Assembly: GCA_949300145.1 (NCBI GenBank)
Contig: CASGDA010000003.1
Coordinates: 62,001-126,000, forward strand
Origin: an uncultured Treponema sp.
GTDB lineage: Bacteria; Spirochaetota; Spirochaetia; Treponematales; Treponemataceae
Length of the DNA: 64,000 nt
Reading direction: 5' to 3'
Made by a program: the position numbers and the translations under genes. This document shows, in pieces, positions 54,204 to 61,914 of the stretch. Within the stretch, counting starts at the first letter, position 1. The number at the start of each line of letters is the position of its first letter. The notes under the pieces were generated by a model that saw nothing but the letters and a program-made list of their open reading frames with translations, made no database searches and was not told the origin of the DNA.

Positions 54204-56237
54204 ATGAACTTTAATGACGAAATACACCGCCGGCTGCATGACGCGGCTCTGTCCGCCCCAAAGTCCCCCGGTGTTTACATGTGGAAATCTGAAGACGGCA
54301 TCATAATTTACATCGGGAAGGCGAAATCCCTCAAAAACCGTCTGTCGTCATATTTCAGTTCGTCAAAGGATATAAAAACGAGGATTCTGGTTTCCAGGGC
54401 GGCTTATCTTGAATATATAACCACCGAGAATGAATATGAAGCCCTCATCCTGGAAAACAACCTGATAAAAAAACACAAGCCCCGGTACAACATAAATTTG
54501 AAAGACGGAAAAACCTATCCTTTCATACGTGTGACGGATGAGGATTTTCCCCGGATGTACCGGACAAGGCGTATACGCAATGACGGTTCGCGGTATTTCG
54601 GCCCTTTCCCGGATGTGGGCGCATTGGATTCCTTCCTGGATTTTATCGGGAAGAATTACCCCCTGCGGAAATGCCGGGTTCTGCGCAAACAGGCCGCCCC
54701 CTGTCTTTATTACCATATCCATCAATGCGCCGCTCCCTGCTGCGGAAAAATCACGAAGGAAGACTACAATAAATTTCTGGAAGAGGCCGTCCTTTATCTT
54801 AGTCAGGATGAAAATGGTTCAGGTTCCTCCGGAATTGAAGCCCTCACCGCGGAAATGAAAAAAGCCGCCGCCGGCCGTATGTTTGAGAAGGCCGCCAGAA
54901 TCCGTGACGGAATCCGCGCGATTCTGACGCTGAAGGAACGTAATTCCGTGGAGGATATGGATCCCCTGGGAAGGGATTACATCGCCTGGGCGGAAGAAGG
55001 CCCGATGATTTCCTTCGCGGTTTTACGTATGCGCTCCGGAAAACTGATAAGCCGGGAAATTTACCGGACCAGGACTTTGAAAGAGCCTGAGGAGATTCTT
55101 CCTGAATTCCTGATGTCCTTTTACAACTCAAAGATTGAGGTTCCTCCCTGTATTTTCGTCCCTGAGGAGGAAAGCATAGATCTGGCGGAAGAATGGCTCC
55201 GCCGCAGTCTGGGCAGCCCCGCGAAAATCACTGCAATCCGGCCTGAAGGCTGGCGGGACGCTGTTCCCCCGGCGGCGGACAGCCCGGTGGAGCCTGTGAT
55301 GTCGGCGGCGGAGGAATCCCCGGAATATTCCGCGGGAATTGAAAAGCGCCATCAGGCCGCCATGAATATGGCTTTCTTTAACGCAAAGGAAGATGCGGCC
55401 CGCAGACTGAAGGAACACGGGGATTTCCCCGCCATGGAAGAGTTGCAGAGGGTTCTCAACCTTCCCGCCCTTCCTTCCAGAATTGAGGGTTTCGATATCG
55501 CCCATATAGGAGGCCGTCTGCCGGTGGCAAGCCTGGTTTCATTTAAAGACGGCAATCCGGATAAAAAAAATTACCGCTATTTCCGTCTTAAAACAACAGA
55601 CGGTGTGATTGATGATTTTGCTTCAATCAGGGAGGCTGTGAGCCGCAGGTATACAAGGCTTTTGAATGAACATGCCGAATTGCCCGACCTTGTTCTCATT
55701 GACGGGGGAATAGGGCAGGTGAATGCGGCCTGTGAAATCCTCACGGCCCTTGGCCTGGATTTGCCCGTCGCCGGTCTGGCGAAGCAGGAAGAGGAAATTT
55801 ACCTTCCGGGAAATTCCTCCCCGATGAAACTTCCCCGCCGTTCGGATGCTTTAAGGCTGCTTCAGCGGGTCAGGGATGAAACCCACCGCTTCGCCACCGG
55901 AAAAAACCAGCGGCTGCGTACAAAGGAAAATACCAGGCTTGTGTTTGAGGAGCTTCCCGGAGTGGGCCCCGCCTTATCCAGAAAACTGCTTTCCGCGTTC
56001 GGAACCCTTGAAAAGGCGGCCGTATGCGCTTCTGAAGCGGATGGAGTCAGCCGCCTCGCCTCCATTTTGAAAATTCCGGATGACAGGGCGGAAAAAATTG
56101 CCTCCGGTCTCCTCCTTCTGGCGGCGGAAAGGAAATCCGCCGCGGAAAACACGGCCCCCGGGACTGCCGGAGCCGCCGTGGGGGAAAACGCTTTCACCGG
56201 GGAACAGCTTGCACGGCTCGCGGAAGAAGATGATTGA
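54204..56237 (+). CDS. uvrC: Excinuclease ABC subunit C
   Basis: The 677-residue nuclease makes both incisions in nucleotide excision repair. Domains in order: GIY-YIG (about 18-95, GVYMWKSEDGIIIYIGKAKS), a Cys cluster (about 155-180), UVR motif near 215-245, an RNase H-like endonuclease (about 420-570, EGFDIAHIGGRLPVASLVSF with catalytic Asp, and LVLIDGGIGQVNAA), then tandem helix-hairpin-helix (about 585-645, LPGVGPALSRKLLSAFG). A Glu/Ala-rich tail follows. Full length; its partner uvrB is 44 kb away. Confidence 0.96.
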   Translation: MNFNDEIHRRLHDAALSAPKSPGVYMWKSEDGIIIYIGKAKSLKNRLSSYFSSSKDIKTRILVSRAAYLEYITTENEYEALILENNLIKKHKPRYNINLKDGKTYPFIRVTDEDFPRMYRTRRIRNDGSRYFGPFPDVGALDSFLDFIGKNYPLRKCRVLRKQAAPCLYYHIHQCAAPCCGKITKEDYNKFLEEAVLYLSQDENGSGSSGIEALTAEMKKAAAGRMFEKAARIRDGIRAILTLKERNSVEDMDPLGRDYIAWAEEGPMISFAVLRMRSGKLISREIYRTRTLKEPEEILPEFLMSFYNSKIEVPPCIFVPEEESIDLAEEWLRRSLGSPAKITAIRPEGWRDAVPPAADSPVEPVMSAAEESPEYSAGIEKRHQAAMNMAFFNAKEDAARRLKEHGDFPAMEELQRVLNLPALPSRIEGFDIAHIGGRLPVASLVSFKDGNPDKKNYRYFRLKTTDGVIDDFASIREAVSRRYTRLLNEHAELPDLVLIDGGIGQVNAACEILTALGLDLPVAGLAKQEEEIYLPGNSSPMKLPRRSDALRLLQRVRDETHRFATGKNQRLRTKENTRLVFEELPGVGPALSRKLLSAFGTLEKAAVCASEADGVSRLASILKIPDDRAEKIASGLLLLAAERKSAAENTAPGTAGAAVGENAFTGEQLARLAEEDD

Positions 56238-56287
56238 GATGTTCACGGATTTCATATTGATTATTTCAGCTTAAAAGACTAAATTCC

Positions 56288-57436
56288 ATGAGTATGAGAG
56301 GGACCCGTGCGGTTATTCATCTGGATAACCTTGAACACAATATAAAAGAAATAAAAAAAGTTATCGGGGACAAAGTTCTTGTCTGCCTTCCTGTGAAGGC
56401 AGACGCTTACGGGCACGGTGCTGTTCCCGTGGCGAAGAGGGCTGTTGAATGCGGCGTGGATTTTCTTGCCGTCGCAACTGTTGACGAAGGGATTGAATTG
56501 CGCGCCGCCGGGATAGAAGTTCCTGTCCTGCTTTTTTCAATTCCGGATGACGCTGAAATGGAGGCCCTCGTCAGGAACAACCTGACCCCCTTTGTTTCCG
56601 GGGAATCCTTTATCCTGAAACTTGAAAAGGCCGCCGCCGTTTTTTCTTCCGCGGCGGGAAAGGCCTTTCCTGTTCATCTGAAAGTTGAGACCGGCATGGG
56701 GCGGACAGGCTGCCGGCCTGAGGATGCCTTGAAACTTGCTTCGCTGATCGTAGAATGTCCTTCCCTGCGGCTGGAAGGGGTCGCAACCCATTTTGCTGTT
56801 TCCGACTCAGCAGACCGGGAAGATGTTCTTTTTACCAGGAAACAGACGGAGATTTTCAGTGGTGTCATCGAAGGGTTGCGTTCCGCAGGAATTAATCCCG
56901 GGATAATCCATGCCTCGTCTTCCGGCGGTGTTGTTTTTCATCCTGAAGCCTGGTTTTCGATGGTTAGACCGGGAATACTTGCCTACGGTTACCCGCCTTC
57001 AAAAGATGCCGGCGGAAAACTGGATTTAAAGCCTGTAATGGAGCTTCAGTCGGAAGTTGTCTTTGTAAAAGACTGCGAAAAAGGCACTTCGATTTCTTAC
57101 GGCAGAACCTGGACAAGTCCCCGGGATTGTAAAATTGCGACGGTATGCATCGGCTATGCGGACGGAATCCGCAGGGATTTGGCCCCTGGTCTGTCCGTTG
57201 AAATCGGCGGCATGTCCTGTCCGGTACGGGGAAGGATTTGCATGGATCAGCTCATGGTCGAGGTTCCTTCGGACTTGCCGGGAAACGCCGGCCCTTCTCC
57301 GGGGGACACTGCCGTCATTTTCGGGCCTCCACCCTGTCTGTATTCCGCGGCGGATCTTGCGGAAACGGCGGGGACAATCCCCTATGAGATTACCTGCGGC
57401 ATAGGTCCCCGCGTTCCCAGGATATATACGGCGTAG
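56288..57436 (+). CDS. alr: Alanine racemase
   Basis: A PLP enzyme of 382 residues that makes D-alanine for peptidoglycan. The PLP-lysine is in VCLPVKADAYGHGAVPVA (about 37), the PLP-phosphate region in ASSSGGVVFHPEAWFSMVRPG, and the catalytic Tyr region in GTSISYGRTW, with a C-terminal beta domain. Either ATG at 56288 or the one two codons on could be used. It follows uvrC after 50 bp and is convergent with DUF4954 with only 4 bp between stop codons. Confidence 0.94.
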   Translation: MSMRGTRAVIHLDNLEHNIKEIKKVIGDKVLVCLPVKADAYGHGAVPVAKRAVECGVDFLAVATVDEGIELRAAGIEVPVLLFSIPDDAEMEALVRNNLTPFVSGESFILKLEKAAAVFSSAAGKAFPVHLKVETGMGRTGCRPEDALKLASLIVECPSLRLEGVATHFAVSDSADREDVLFTRKQTEIFSGVIEGLRSAGINPGIIHASSSGGVVFHPEAWFSMVRPGILAYGYPPSKDAGGKLDLKPVMELQSEVVFVKDCEKGTSISYGRTWTSPRDCKIATVCIGYADGIRRDLAPGLSVEIGGMSCPVRGRICMDQLMVEVPSDLPGNAGPSPGDTAVIFGPPPCLYSAADLAETAGTIPYEITCGIGPRVPRIYTA

Positions 57437-57440
57437 TTTT

Positions 57441-59645
57441 TCACGCCCTTACCCTGTCGAGCATATCAATGAATTCACGGGTCTCTTCCTTTGCTGTTCC
57501 GATGAATTTATTGTCCTCCAGTTTTCCGATTACGGCGTTCCTTTCGCCTGTATTCCTGTAAGTTGTCAGTCTGTAAGGGTTGTCGTAGTCCTTTTTCTTT
57601 GTCAGGAGAACCTGCTCTTCGATATACTTCCTTATGTCTTTCGCCGAATCTATCAGGTCGTTCCACATTTCCGCCGTGATATTCCGGACCCCGGTCAGCT
57701 TCCGCAGGACTTCGTAGGCGTTCTCCGCCTTATCCCTGGGGTAGGCGTTCCACCACACATCATACTGGCTGTGTATTTCATTCCAGGAAGGGAGAAGCCC
57801 CTGCCGGATGGAAGCCCTCAGTGCATCGGCTTTTTCTTCCGGAACGAGCTGTCCGCCCATGTTTATCCATGCCAGATTTACCTGGGCTGGAACCTGAGCC
57901 GCGAAATACTCATAGTGTATTCCGTATTTGTCCAGATAGCCGGCTATGGTTTTCACTCCGTAAAATAAGAGCATATCCCTGTAGGAATTCCATGCCCTGG
58001 CTGTTTTCAGGATTCGTACCGGTCTTTTACCCCTTTCCATCATTTCTCCGGAGACGAAGAGGGTTCCCACTGTTTCCGGGGACGATGTGAGCAGCTCCTT
58101 CCCTTTCAGTTCGCATTCTTCATCTGAGTGAATGAAGGCGCCGTTTTTTGTGAACCACGCTTTTCCCGTCCACCTTTCAAGCATTTTCATTCCGTATAAA
58201 ATTTCCGCGGCGGTGTCCGGGGCAAGATGGTCTGTTTCAATATGCTGCACGGGGTTTTTCCGCCTGTCCCTGGTTCTGTATTTCCAGCTGTTCCGTTCCA
58301 GAGCGTACATGTTGTACATCCAGTAGTAGGCGGGCATCACTTCAAGCTGGTCAAGCTTTCTGTTTTCAAGCACCATGCTGAACGGAAGCATTATATTCAT
58401 TTCGGCGGGGTAGCTTCCTTTTGTCAGAAGGGTATAGCTGGAAAAACGGCAGTTGTGCTTCAATGTGGAGGAGAGCCCCGGCCAGAACCCCCTTCCTGCG
58501 ATTATCTCCCCGTCGTTTCCCCTGCTGTTGTGGTTCGAGCCTACTGTCGCTCCCGCCGCCATATTTGATTGCCCCATCACAAGGGATGCTATTAAGAATG
58601 AATTGTTGTGATGCTGCTCGTGTCCGGGGAAAACCAGGTTATTCAAAACCTCGCAGCATGAAACCGTCGAGTTGTCCCCGAGAATCGAATGAATAAGACG
58701 CGCCCCGTATTTCAGGTTTGAGTTGTCCCCCAGCACAAACCTGACCGCTTTGACACCGTAGAAAATGTGGCATCCGTACCCGATTATTCCGTTGACCAGT
58801 TCCACTCCTTCACCGATTTGAGTCGGATCGTTCTGTTTTGATTTTACCGTCAGGTTCTTTAATTTGTTCGCGCCTTTTATATATGCACCTTCACCGACTT
58901 TTACATCCTTTATGACCTGACAGCTTTTTATAACGCAGTAATCCCCTATGACCCCGTACCATCCGCGCCGGGCGTCAACCGATTTCTGGGTTATGTCCTT
59001 CAGTTTGTCCATCAGGATGCTGTCTTCCCTGTATATTGTCCAAAGATACGCGTCCGCGCAAATCATCGATGAGAAGGGGAGAACGGAGCGCCCTCCCGCT
59101 TCATTCAGCGGGTCTATCCAAATCCGCACGGACTCGTCTTCACCTTCTTTGACAATCCCTTCACCGAATTTGGCATGGTTTGTCGTCACCATTTCGTCAA
59201 TCCTGCACAGGATAACAGAGTCGCCTATTATGTAATGTGAAAGACAGAGGCAGTCGTGTATCGCGCAGTTTCTCCCTATGTCGCAGGAGTAAATGCGTGA
59301 GTTGGAAATCCCCGTCGGGAGCAGAAAATCGTGGTATTCCAGTATTCCTTTTGAGGAAGATGCTATACGTACAAGTCCGGCGAATATGTTGTTTTTGAAA
59401 ATCGACGGGTCGAAAGGATCCTCGACAAATACCAGCTTCCAGTTCCGGCAGGTGTTTCCGTTTTGTTCCAGTTGTGATATTTCCTGTCCGGAGAGATTCC
59501 TCCATTTATAATTACGGTCTGATATCTGAATGTTCCTCAGATAATATTCATCTTTGTCTTCCGGAAGGAAGGATGAAGTTCCCTCCCGTCCGTCCATAAA
59601 ATTGAATGCCCCTGTGTCTCCGGGGTGAAAAACTATTTCCCTCAT
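57441..59645 (-). CDS. DUF4954-family left-handed beta-helix protein
   Basis: The ATG at 59645 gives 734 residues; an upstream in-frame start at 59723 lies above the promoter and is rejected. The middle (about 105-430) has hexapeptide-like repeats typical of a left-handed parallel beta-helix, as in acyl- and nucleotidyl-transferases ([49 protein letters not shown]). The C-terminal 300 residues are helical with many Trp and Tyr. This matches the DUF4954 family seen in Treponema and Bacteroidetes, which I know to have no assigned function. A sugar-nucleotide or acyl-transfer role is possible. Confidence 0.8.
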   Translation of the reverse strand: MREIVFHPGDTGAFNFMDGREGTSSFLPEDKDEYYLRNIQISDRNYKWRNLSGQEISQLEQNGNTCRNWKLVFVEDPFDPSIFKNNIFAGLVRIASSSKGILEYHDFLLPTGISNSRIYSCDIGRNCAIHDCLCLSHYIIGDSVILCRIDEMVTTNHAKFGEGIVKEGEDESVRIWIDPLNEAGGRSVLPFSSMICADAYLWTIYREDSILMDKLKDITQKSVDARRGWYGVIGDYCVIKSCQVIKDVKVGEGAYIKGANKLKNLTVKSKQNDPTQIGEGVELVNGIIGYGCHIFYGVKAVRFVLGDNSNLKYGARLIHSILGDNSTVSCCEVLNNLVFPGHEQHHNNSFLIASLVMGQSNMAAGATVGSNHNSRGNDGEIIAGRGFWPGLSSTLKHNCRFSSYTLLTKGSYPAEMNIMLPFSMVLENRKLDQLEVMPAYYWMYNMYALERNSWKYRTRDRRKNPVQHIETDHLAPDTAAEILYGMKMLERWTGKAWFTKNGAFIHSDEECELKGKELLTSSPETVGTLFVSGEMMERGKRPVRILKTARAWNSYRDMLLFYGVKTIAGYLDKYGIHYEYFAAQVPAQVNLAWINMGGQLVPEEKADALRASIRQGLLPSWNEIHSQYDVWWNAYPRDKAENAYEVLRKLTGVRNITAEMWNDLIDSAKDIRKYIEEQVLLTKKKDYDNPYRLTTYRNTGERNAVIGKLEDNKFIGTAKEETREFIDMLDRVRA

Positions 59646-59651
59646 GTTTTT

Positions 59652-59680
59652 ATAGTATGAATTATTTGCATATTCGGCAA
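59652..59680 (-). promoter_or_regulatory. DUF4954 promoter, leaderless, interleaved with deoD promoter
   Basis: Minus strand: TTGCCG (59680-59675), 17-bp spacer, TACTAT (59657-59652), then 6 nt to the ATG. Its spacer contains the -35 of the divergent deoD promoter. Confidence 0.55.
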
Positions 59681-59694
59681 TTACCTGATAAAAT
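59666..59694 (+). promoter_or_regulatory. deoD promoter, leaderless
   Basis: TTGCAT (59666-59671), 17-bp spacer, TAAAAT (59689-59694), then 7 nt to the ATG at 59702. It shares DNA with the opposite promoter, so the two should compete for polymerase. Confidence 0.55.
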
Positions 59695-59701
59695 AATATC
59701 C

Positions 59702-60406
59702 ATGAGTACACATATAGCTGCAAAAGAAGGTCAGATTGCTGATGTGGTTCTGTTACCCGGAGATCCCCTGCGGGCGCAGTTTATCGCTGAGAATTATTTA
59801 CAGAATGCCGAATGCTACACGAAAATAAGGGGGATGCTGGGTTTCACCGGTACATATAAAGGGAAGAGGGTTTCTGTCCAGGGAACCGGAATGGGGCAGC
59901 CCTCCCTGTCGATTTATGTGAATGAGCTTTTCAGGTTTTATGATGTACAGAAAGCAATCCGTATAGGAACCTGCGGCGGGATACAGCCTGACGTGAAACT
60001 CCGTGACGTGATTATATCAATGACAGCGTCTTCCGATTCCGGTCTGCCATTCCGCCGGTTCGGTCACAGGCATTTCGCTCCCCATGCGGATTTTTCCCTT
60101 TTGTCCGCCGCCGTAAAAGCCGCCGAAGAGTCCGGCGCGGTTTTCCATGTGGGGCAGGTTGTTTCCAGCGATATGTTTTATGACGATGAATGTGACTGGA
60201 AACTTTGGGCGGAATACGGTGTCATGGGGGTTGAAATGGAGGCCGCCGAGCTGTATACGCTTGCCGCAAAATTCAAAAGAAAGGCGCTGGCTGTTCTGAC
60301 TGTTTCCGACCATATTGTGACAGGGGAGGCGAGCTCCGCGGAAGAAAGGCAGACAACTTTCCTCACAATGATGGAAATCGCGCTGGAAGCCGCCGTTTCA
60401 ACTTGA
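59702..60406 (+). CDS. deoD: Purine-nucleoside phosphorylase (DeoD type)
   Basis: The ATG at 59702 gives 234 residues, the family norm; an in-frame start at 59606 lies above the promoter. Motifs: [22 protein letters not shown] at the start, [17 protein letters not shown] (phosphate and ribose site), [14 protein letters not shown], and [16 protein letters not shown] with the Glu-Met-Glu that binds the ribose. The base-site Asp is in VSDHIVTGE. It phosphorolyses purine nucleosides, linking salvage to the guaB and purL genes here and to ushA. Confidence 0.96.
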   Translation: MSTHIAAKEGQIADVVLLPGDPLRAQFIAENYLQNAECYTKIRGMLGFTGTYKGKRVSVQGTGMGQPSLSIYVNELFRFYDVQKAIRIGTCGGIQPDVKLRDVIISMTASSDSGLPFRRFGHRHFAPHADFSLLSAAVKAAEESGAVFHVGQVVSSDMFYDDECDWKLWAEYGVMGVEMEAAELYTLAAKFKRKALAVLTVSDHIVTGEASSAEERQTTFLTMMEIALEAAVST

Positions 60407-60419
60407 GGCTGTCCCAAGG

Positions 60420-60449
60420 TTGACAAAAAGACGGTTTTAAATGTAGTAT
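60420..60449 (+). promoter_or_regulatory. tRNA-Leu promoter
   Basis: Perfect TTGACA (60420-60425), 18-bp spacer, TAGTAT (60444-60449). It lies just after the deoD stop; the mature tRNA begins 28 nt downstream of the -10. Confidence 0.65.
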
Positions 60450-60477
60450 CTCCTTACCGGTGAAATTACCGGATTTA

Positions 60478-60561
60478 CCCCGGATGGTGGAATTGGTAGA
60501 CACGCTAGTTTCAGGTACTAGTGCCTTCACGGGCATGGAAGTTCAAGTCTTCTTCCGGGGA
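60478..60561 (+). tRNA. tRNA-Leu (anticodon CAG)
   Basis: The acceptor stem CCCCGGA (60478-60484) pairs with TCCGGGG (60554-60560), discriminator A. The anticodon arm CTAGT-TTCAGGT-ACTAG places CAG in the loop. A long variable arm (GTGCCTTCACGGGCAT) marks a class II tRNA, and the T arm is GGAAG-TTCAAGT-CTTCT. It reads CUG codons. The 3' CCA is not encoded. A single gene with its own promoter and terminator. Confidence 0.95.
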
Positions 60562-60592
60562 AAAGCAGGCAGGGAAAGCCTGCTTTTTTTTG
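60562..60592 (+). terminator. tRNA-Leu terminator
   Basis: AAAGCAGGC (60562-60570) pairs with GCCTGCTTT (60578-60586), followed by a run of T. It begins one base after the tRNA. On the minus strand the stem ends in TTTTCCCC and might also help end the convergent chrA operon. Confidence 0.85.
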
Positions 60593-60598
60593 TCTTTG

Positions 60599-61207
60599 TT
60601 ACAGGAACAGGATTCCGCCTACGGCTCCCAGCGCAATCAGGACGAGGGGGTGCACTTTCCCGAAGCGGTAAATCAACGCCGCCGCAACCGCCATAACCAG
60701 GGGGACGGGAGGAATCAGGATTCCGATGGCTGCCGGGCCTTCCGCCCCGAAAAGATTCCGGATGCCGCCCGCTGTTTCCGCGGCGGCGGAGAAAGCCTGT
60801 ATGTCCACAATGGAAACCGCTATCACCTGCCAGACGGCGAAGGCTATCATTCCGCAGCTTCCCGCCCGCAGGCCGTAGAAAATGGAACGTGTGAGAGGCC
60901 TTTCCTGGAATTTGCCGAAAAATTTCGCTATTATGATGATGCATATGAGGGACGGCAGGACAACGCCGGCTGTTGTTACCAGCGAGCCCCCGATGCCGAA
61001 AAGCTTGTAGCCCACATAGGTCGCCATGTTGATTCCCACCGGTCCCGGCGTTGACTCGGAAATGGCTATCATGTTGAGGAATTCCTCCGGGGAAATAATC
61101 CCGCGGGCAACAAGCTGTTGCTGCATCAGGCTTATTGCGACCAGCCCTCCGCCTATTGTGAAAGTTCCTACGTAAACAAAAATAAAGAACAGCTGCCAAA
61201 GTGTCAT
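60599..61207 (-). CDS. Half-size chromate-transporter family protein (ChrA, second of pair)
   Basis: A short-chain CHR-family protein of 202 residues with about six membrane helices. The N-terminus has FTIGGGLVAISLMQQQLVARG and the family motif STPGPVGINMATYVGY. Two half-size CHR proteins usually work as a pair. Its ATG overlaps the stop of the first chrA (ATGA, 4 bp). Family members export chromate, but without a chromate-resistance context the real substrate is uncertain. Confidence 0.88.
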   Translation of the reverse strand: MTLWQLFFIFVYVGTFTIGGGLVAISLMQQQLVARGIISPEEFLNMIAISESTPGPVGINMATYVGYKLFGIGGSLVTTAGVVLPSLICIIIIAKFFGKFQERPLTRSIFYGLRAGSCGMIAFAVWQVIAVSIVDIQAFSAAAETAGGIRNLFGAEGPAAIGILIPPVPLVMAVAAALIYRFGKVHPLVLIALGAVGGILFL

Positions 61208-61842
61208 TTTTCCGCTCCGCCACCGGTTTCTTCAGGTTTTTCTGTTCTTTCCTCTTGTGGTTGCGGTCCGTCTTTTCCGCTTCCACCGGGGCAGGAACCC
61301 TTTATTTTTTTGTATTGGGCCAGAATTCCTATCACCGAGGAAAATAAAACGATGAAAACTCCCTGGACATTGAAAACCAGCATAAGTAAGAATGAAACAA
61401 CCGCTATGCAGACTGTCAGAATGTCTATGCAGGATTTTTTTGTGATTTTTATGAGGGAGGCTGTGATTACAACCGAAACACTTATATTTATCCCTGACAA
61501 AGCCTTTTGAATCCAGACTATATGGGAGAAACTTTCAAAAAATGCGGCTATGATGGTTATTATTATCAATGCCGGACAGACAATTCCTGTTGTCGCGACG
61601 ACGGCGCCGATGAGACCCCGCCGGACATAGCCTGTAAATGTGGCGACGTTCACCGCAATTATACCGGGTGTGGATTGGCCGATCGCATAGTAATCATAAA
61701 GCTGGGAGGAAGATATCCACCGGCGTTTTTCCACTATTTCCCGCTCTAAAACAGGCAGCATCGCAAGACCTCCGCCGAAGGTTCCTGCTCCTATCTTGAA
61801 AAAAGTAAGGAAAAGCTGGAGTAAATCACTCATTAACTTCAT
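61204..61842 (-). CDS. Half-size chromate-transporter family protein (ChrA, first of pair)
   Basis: The frame gives 212 residues from ATG 61842 (TATAAT ends 5 nt upstream, at 61853-61848); ATG 61833, three codons on, is the alternative. It shares GAGTFGGGLAMLPVLEREIVEKRRW and QSTPGIIAVNVATFTGY with its partner, which suggests ancient duplication. A Pro/Gly/Glu-rich cytoplasmic tail (about 180-212) is extra. It is divergent from purL. Confidence 0.88.
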   Translation of the reverse strand: MKLMSDLLQLFLTFFKIGAGTFGGGLAMLPVLEREIVEKRRWISSSQLYDYYAIGQSTPGIIAVNVATFTGYVRRGLIGAVVATTGIVCPALIIITIIAAFFESFSHIVWIQKALSGINISVSVVITASLIKITKKSCIDILTVCIAVVSFLLMLVFNVQGVFIVLFSSVIGILAQYKKIKGSCPGGSGKDGPQPQEERTEKPEETGGGAEK

Positions 61843-61914
61843 GCTTCATTATAGAAAATTTATTGACTTTGCGGTAGTATTAAAGGGTATTTTGATGTGC
61901 GAATGGGAGGGCGG

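Noticed and set aside
59606-59701. Upstream in-frame extension of deoD
   Set aside because: It lies above the promoter and overlaps the divergent gene; the family start is [11 protein letters not shown].
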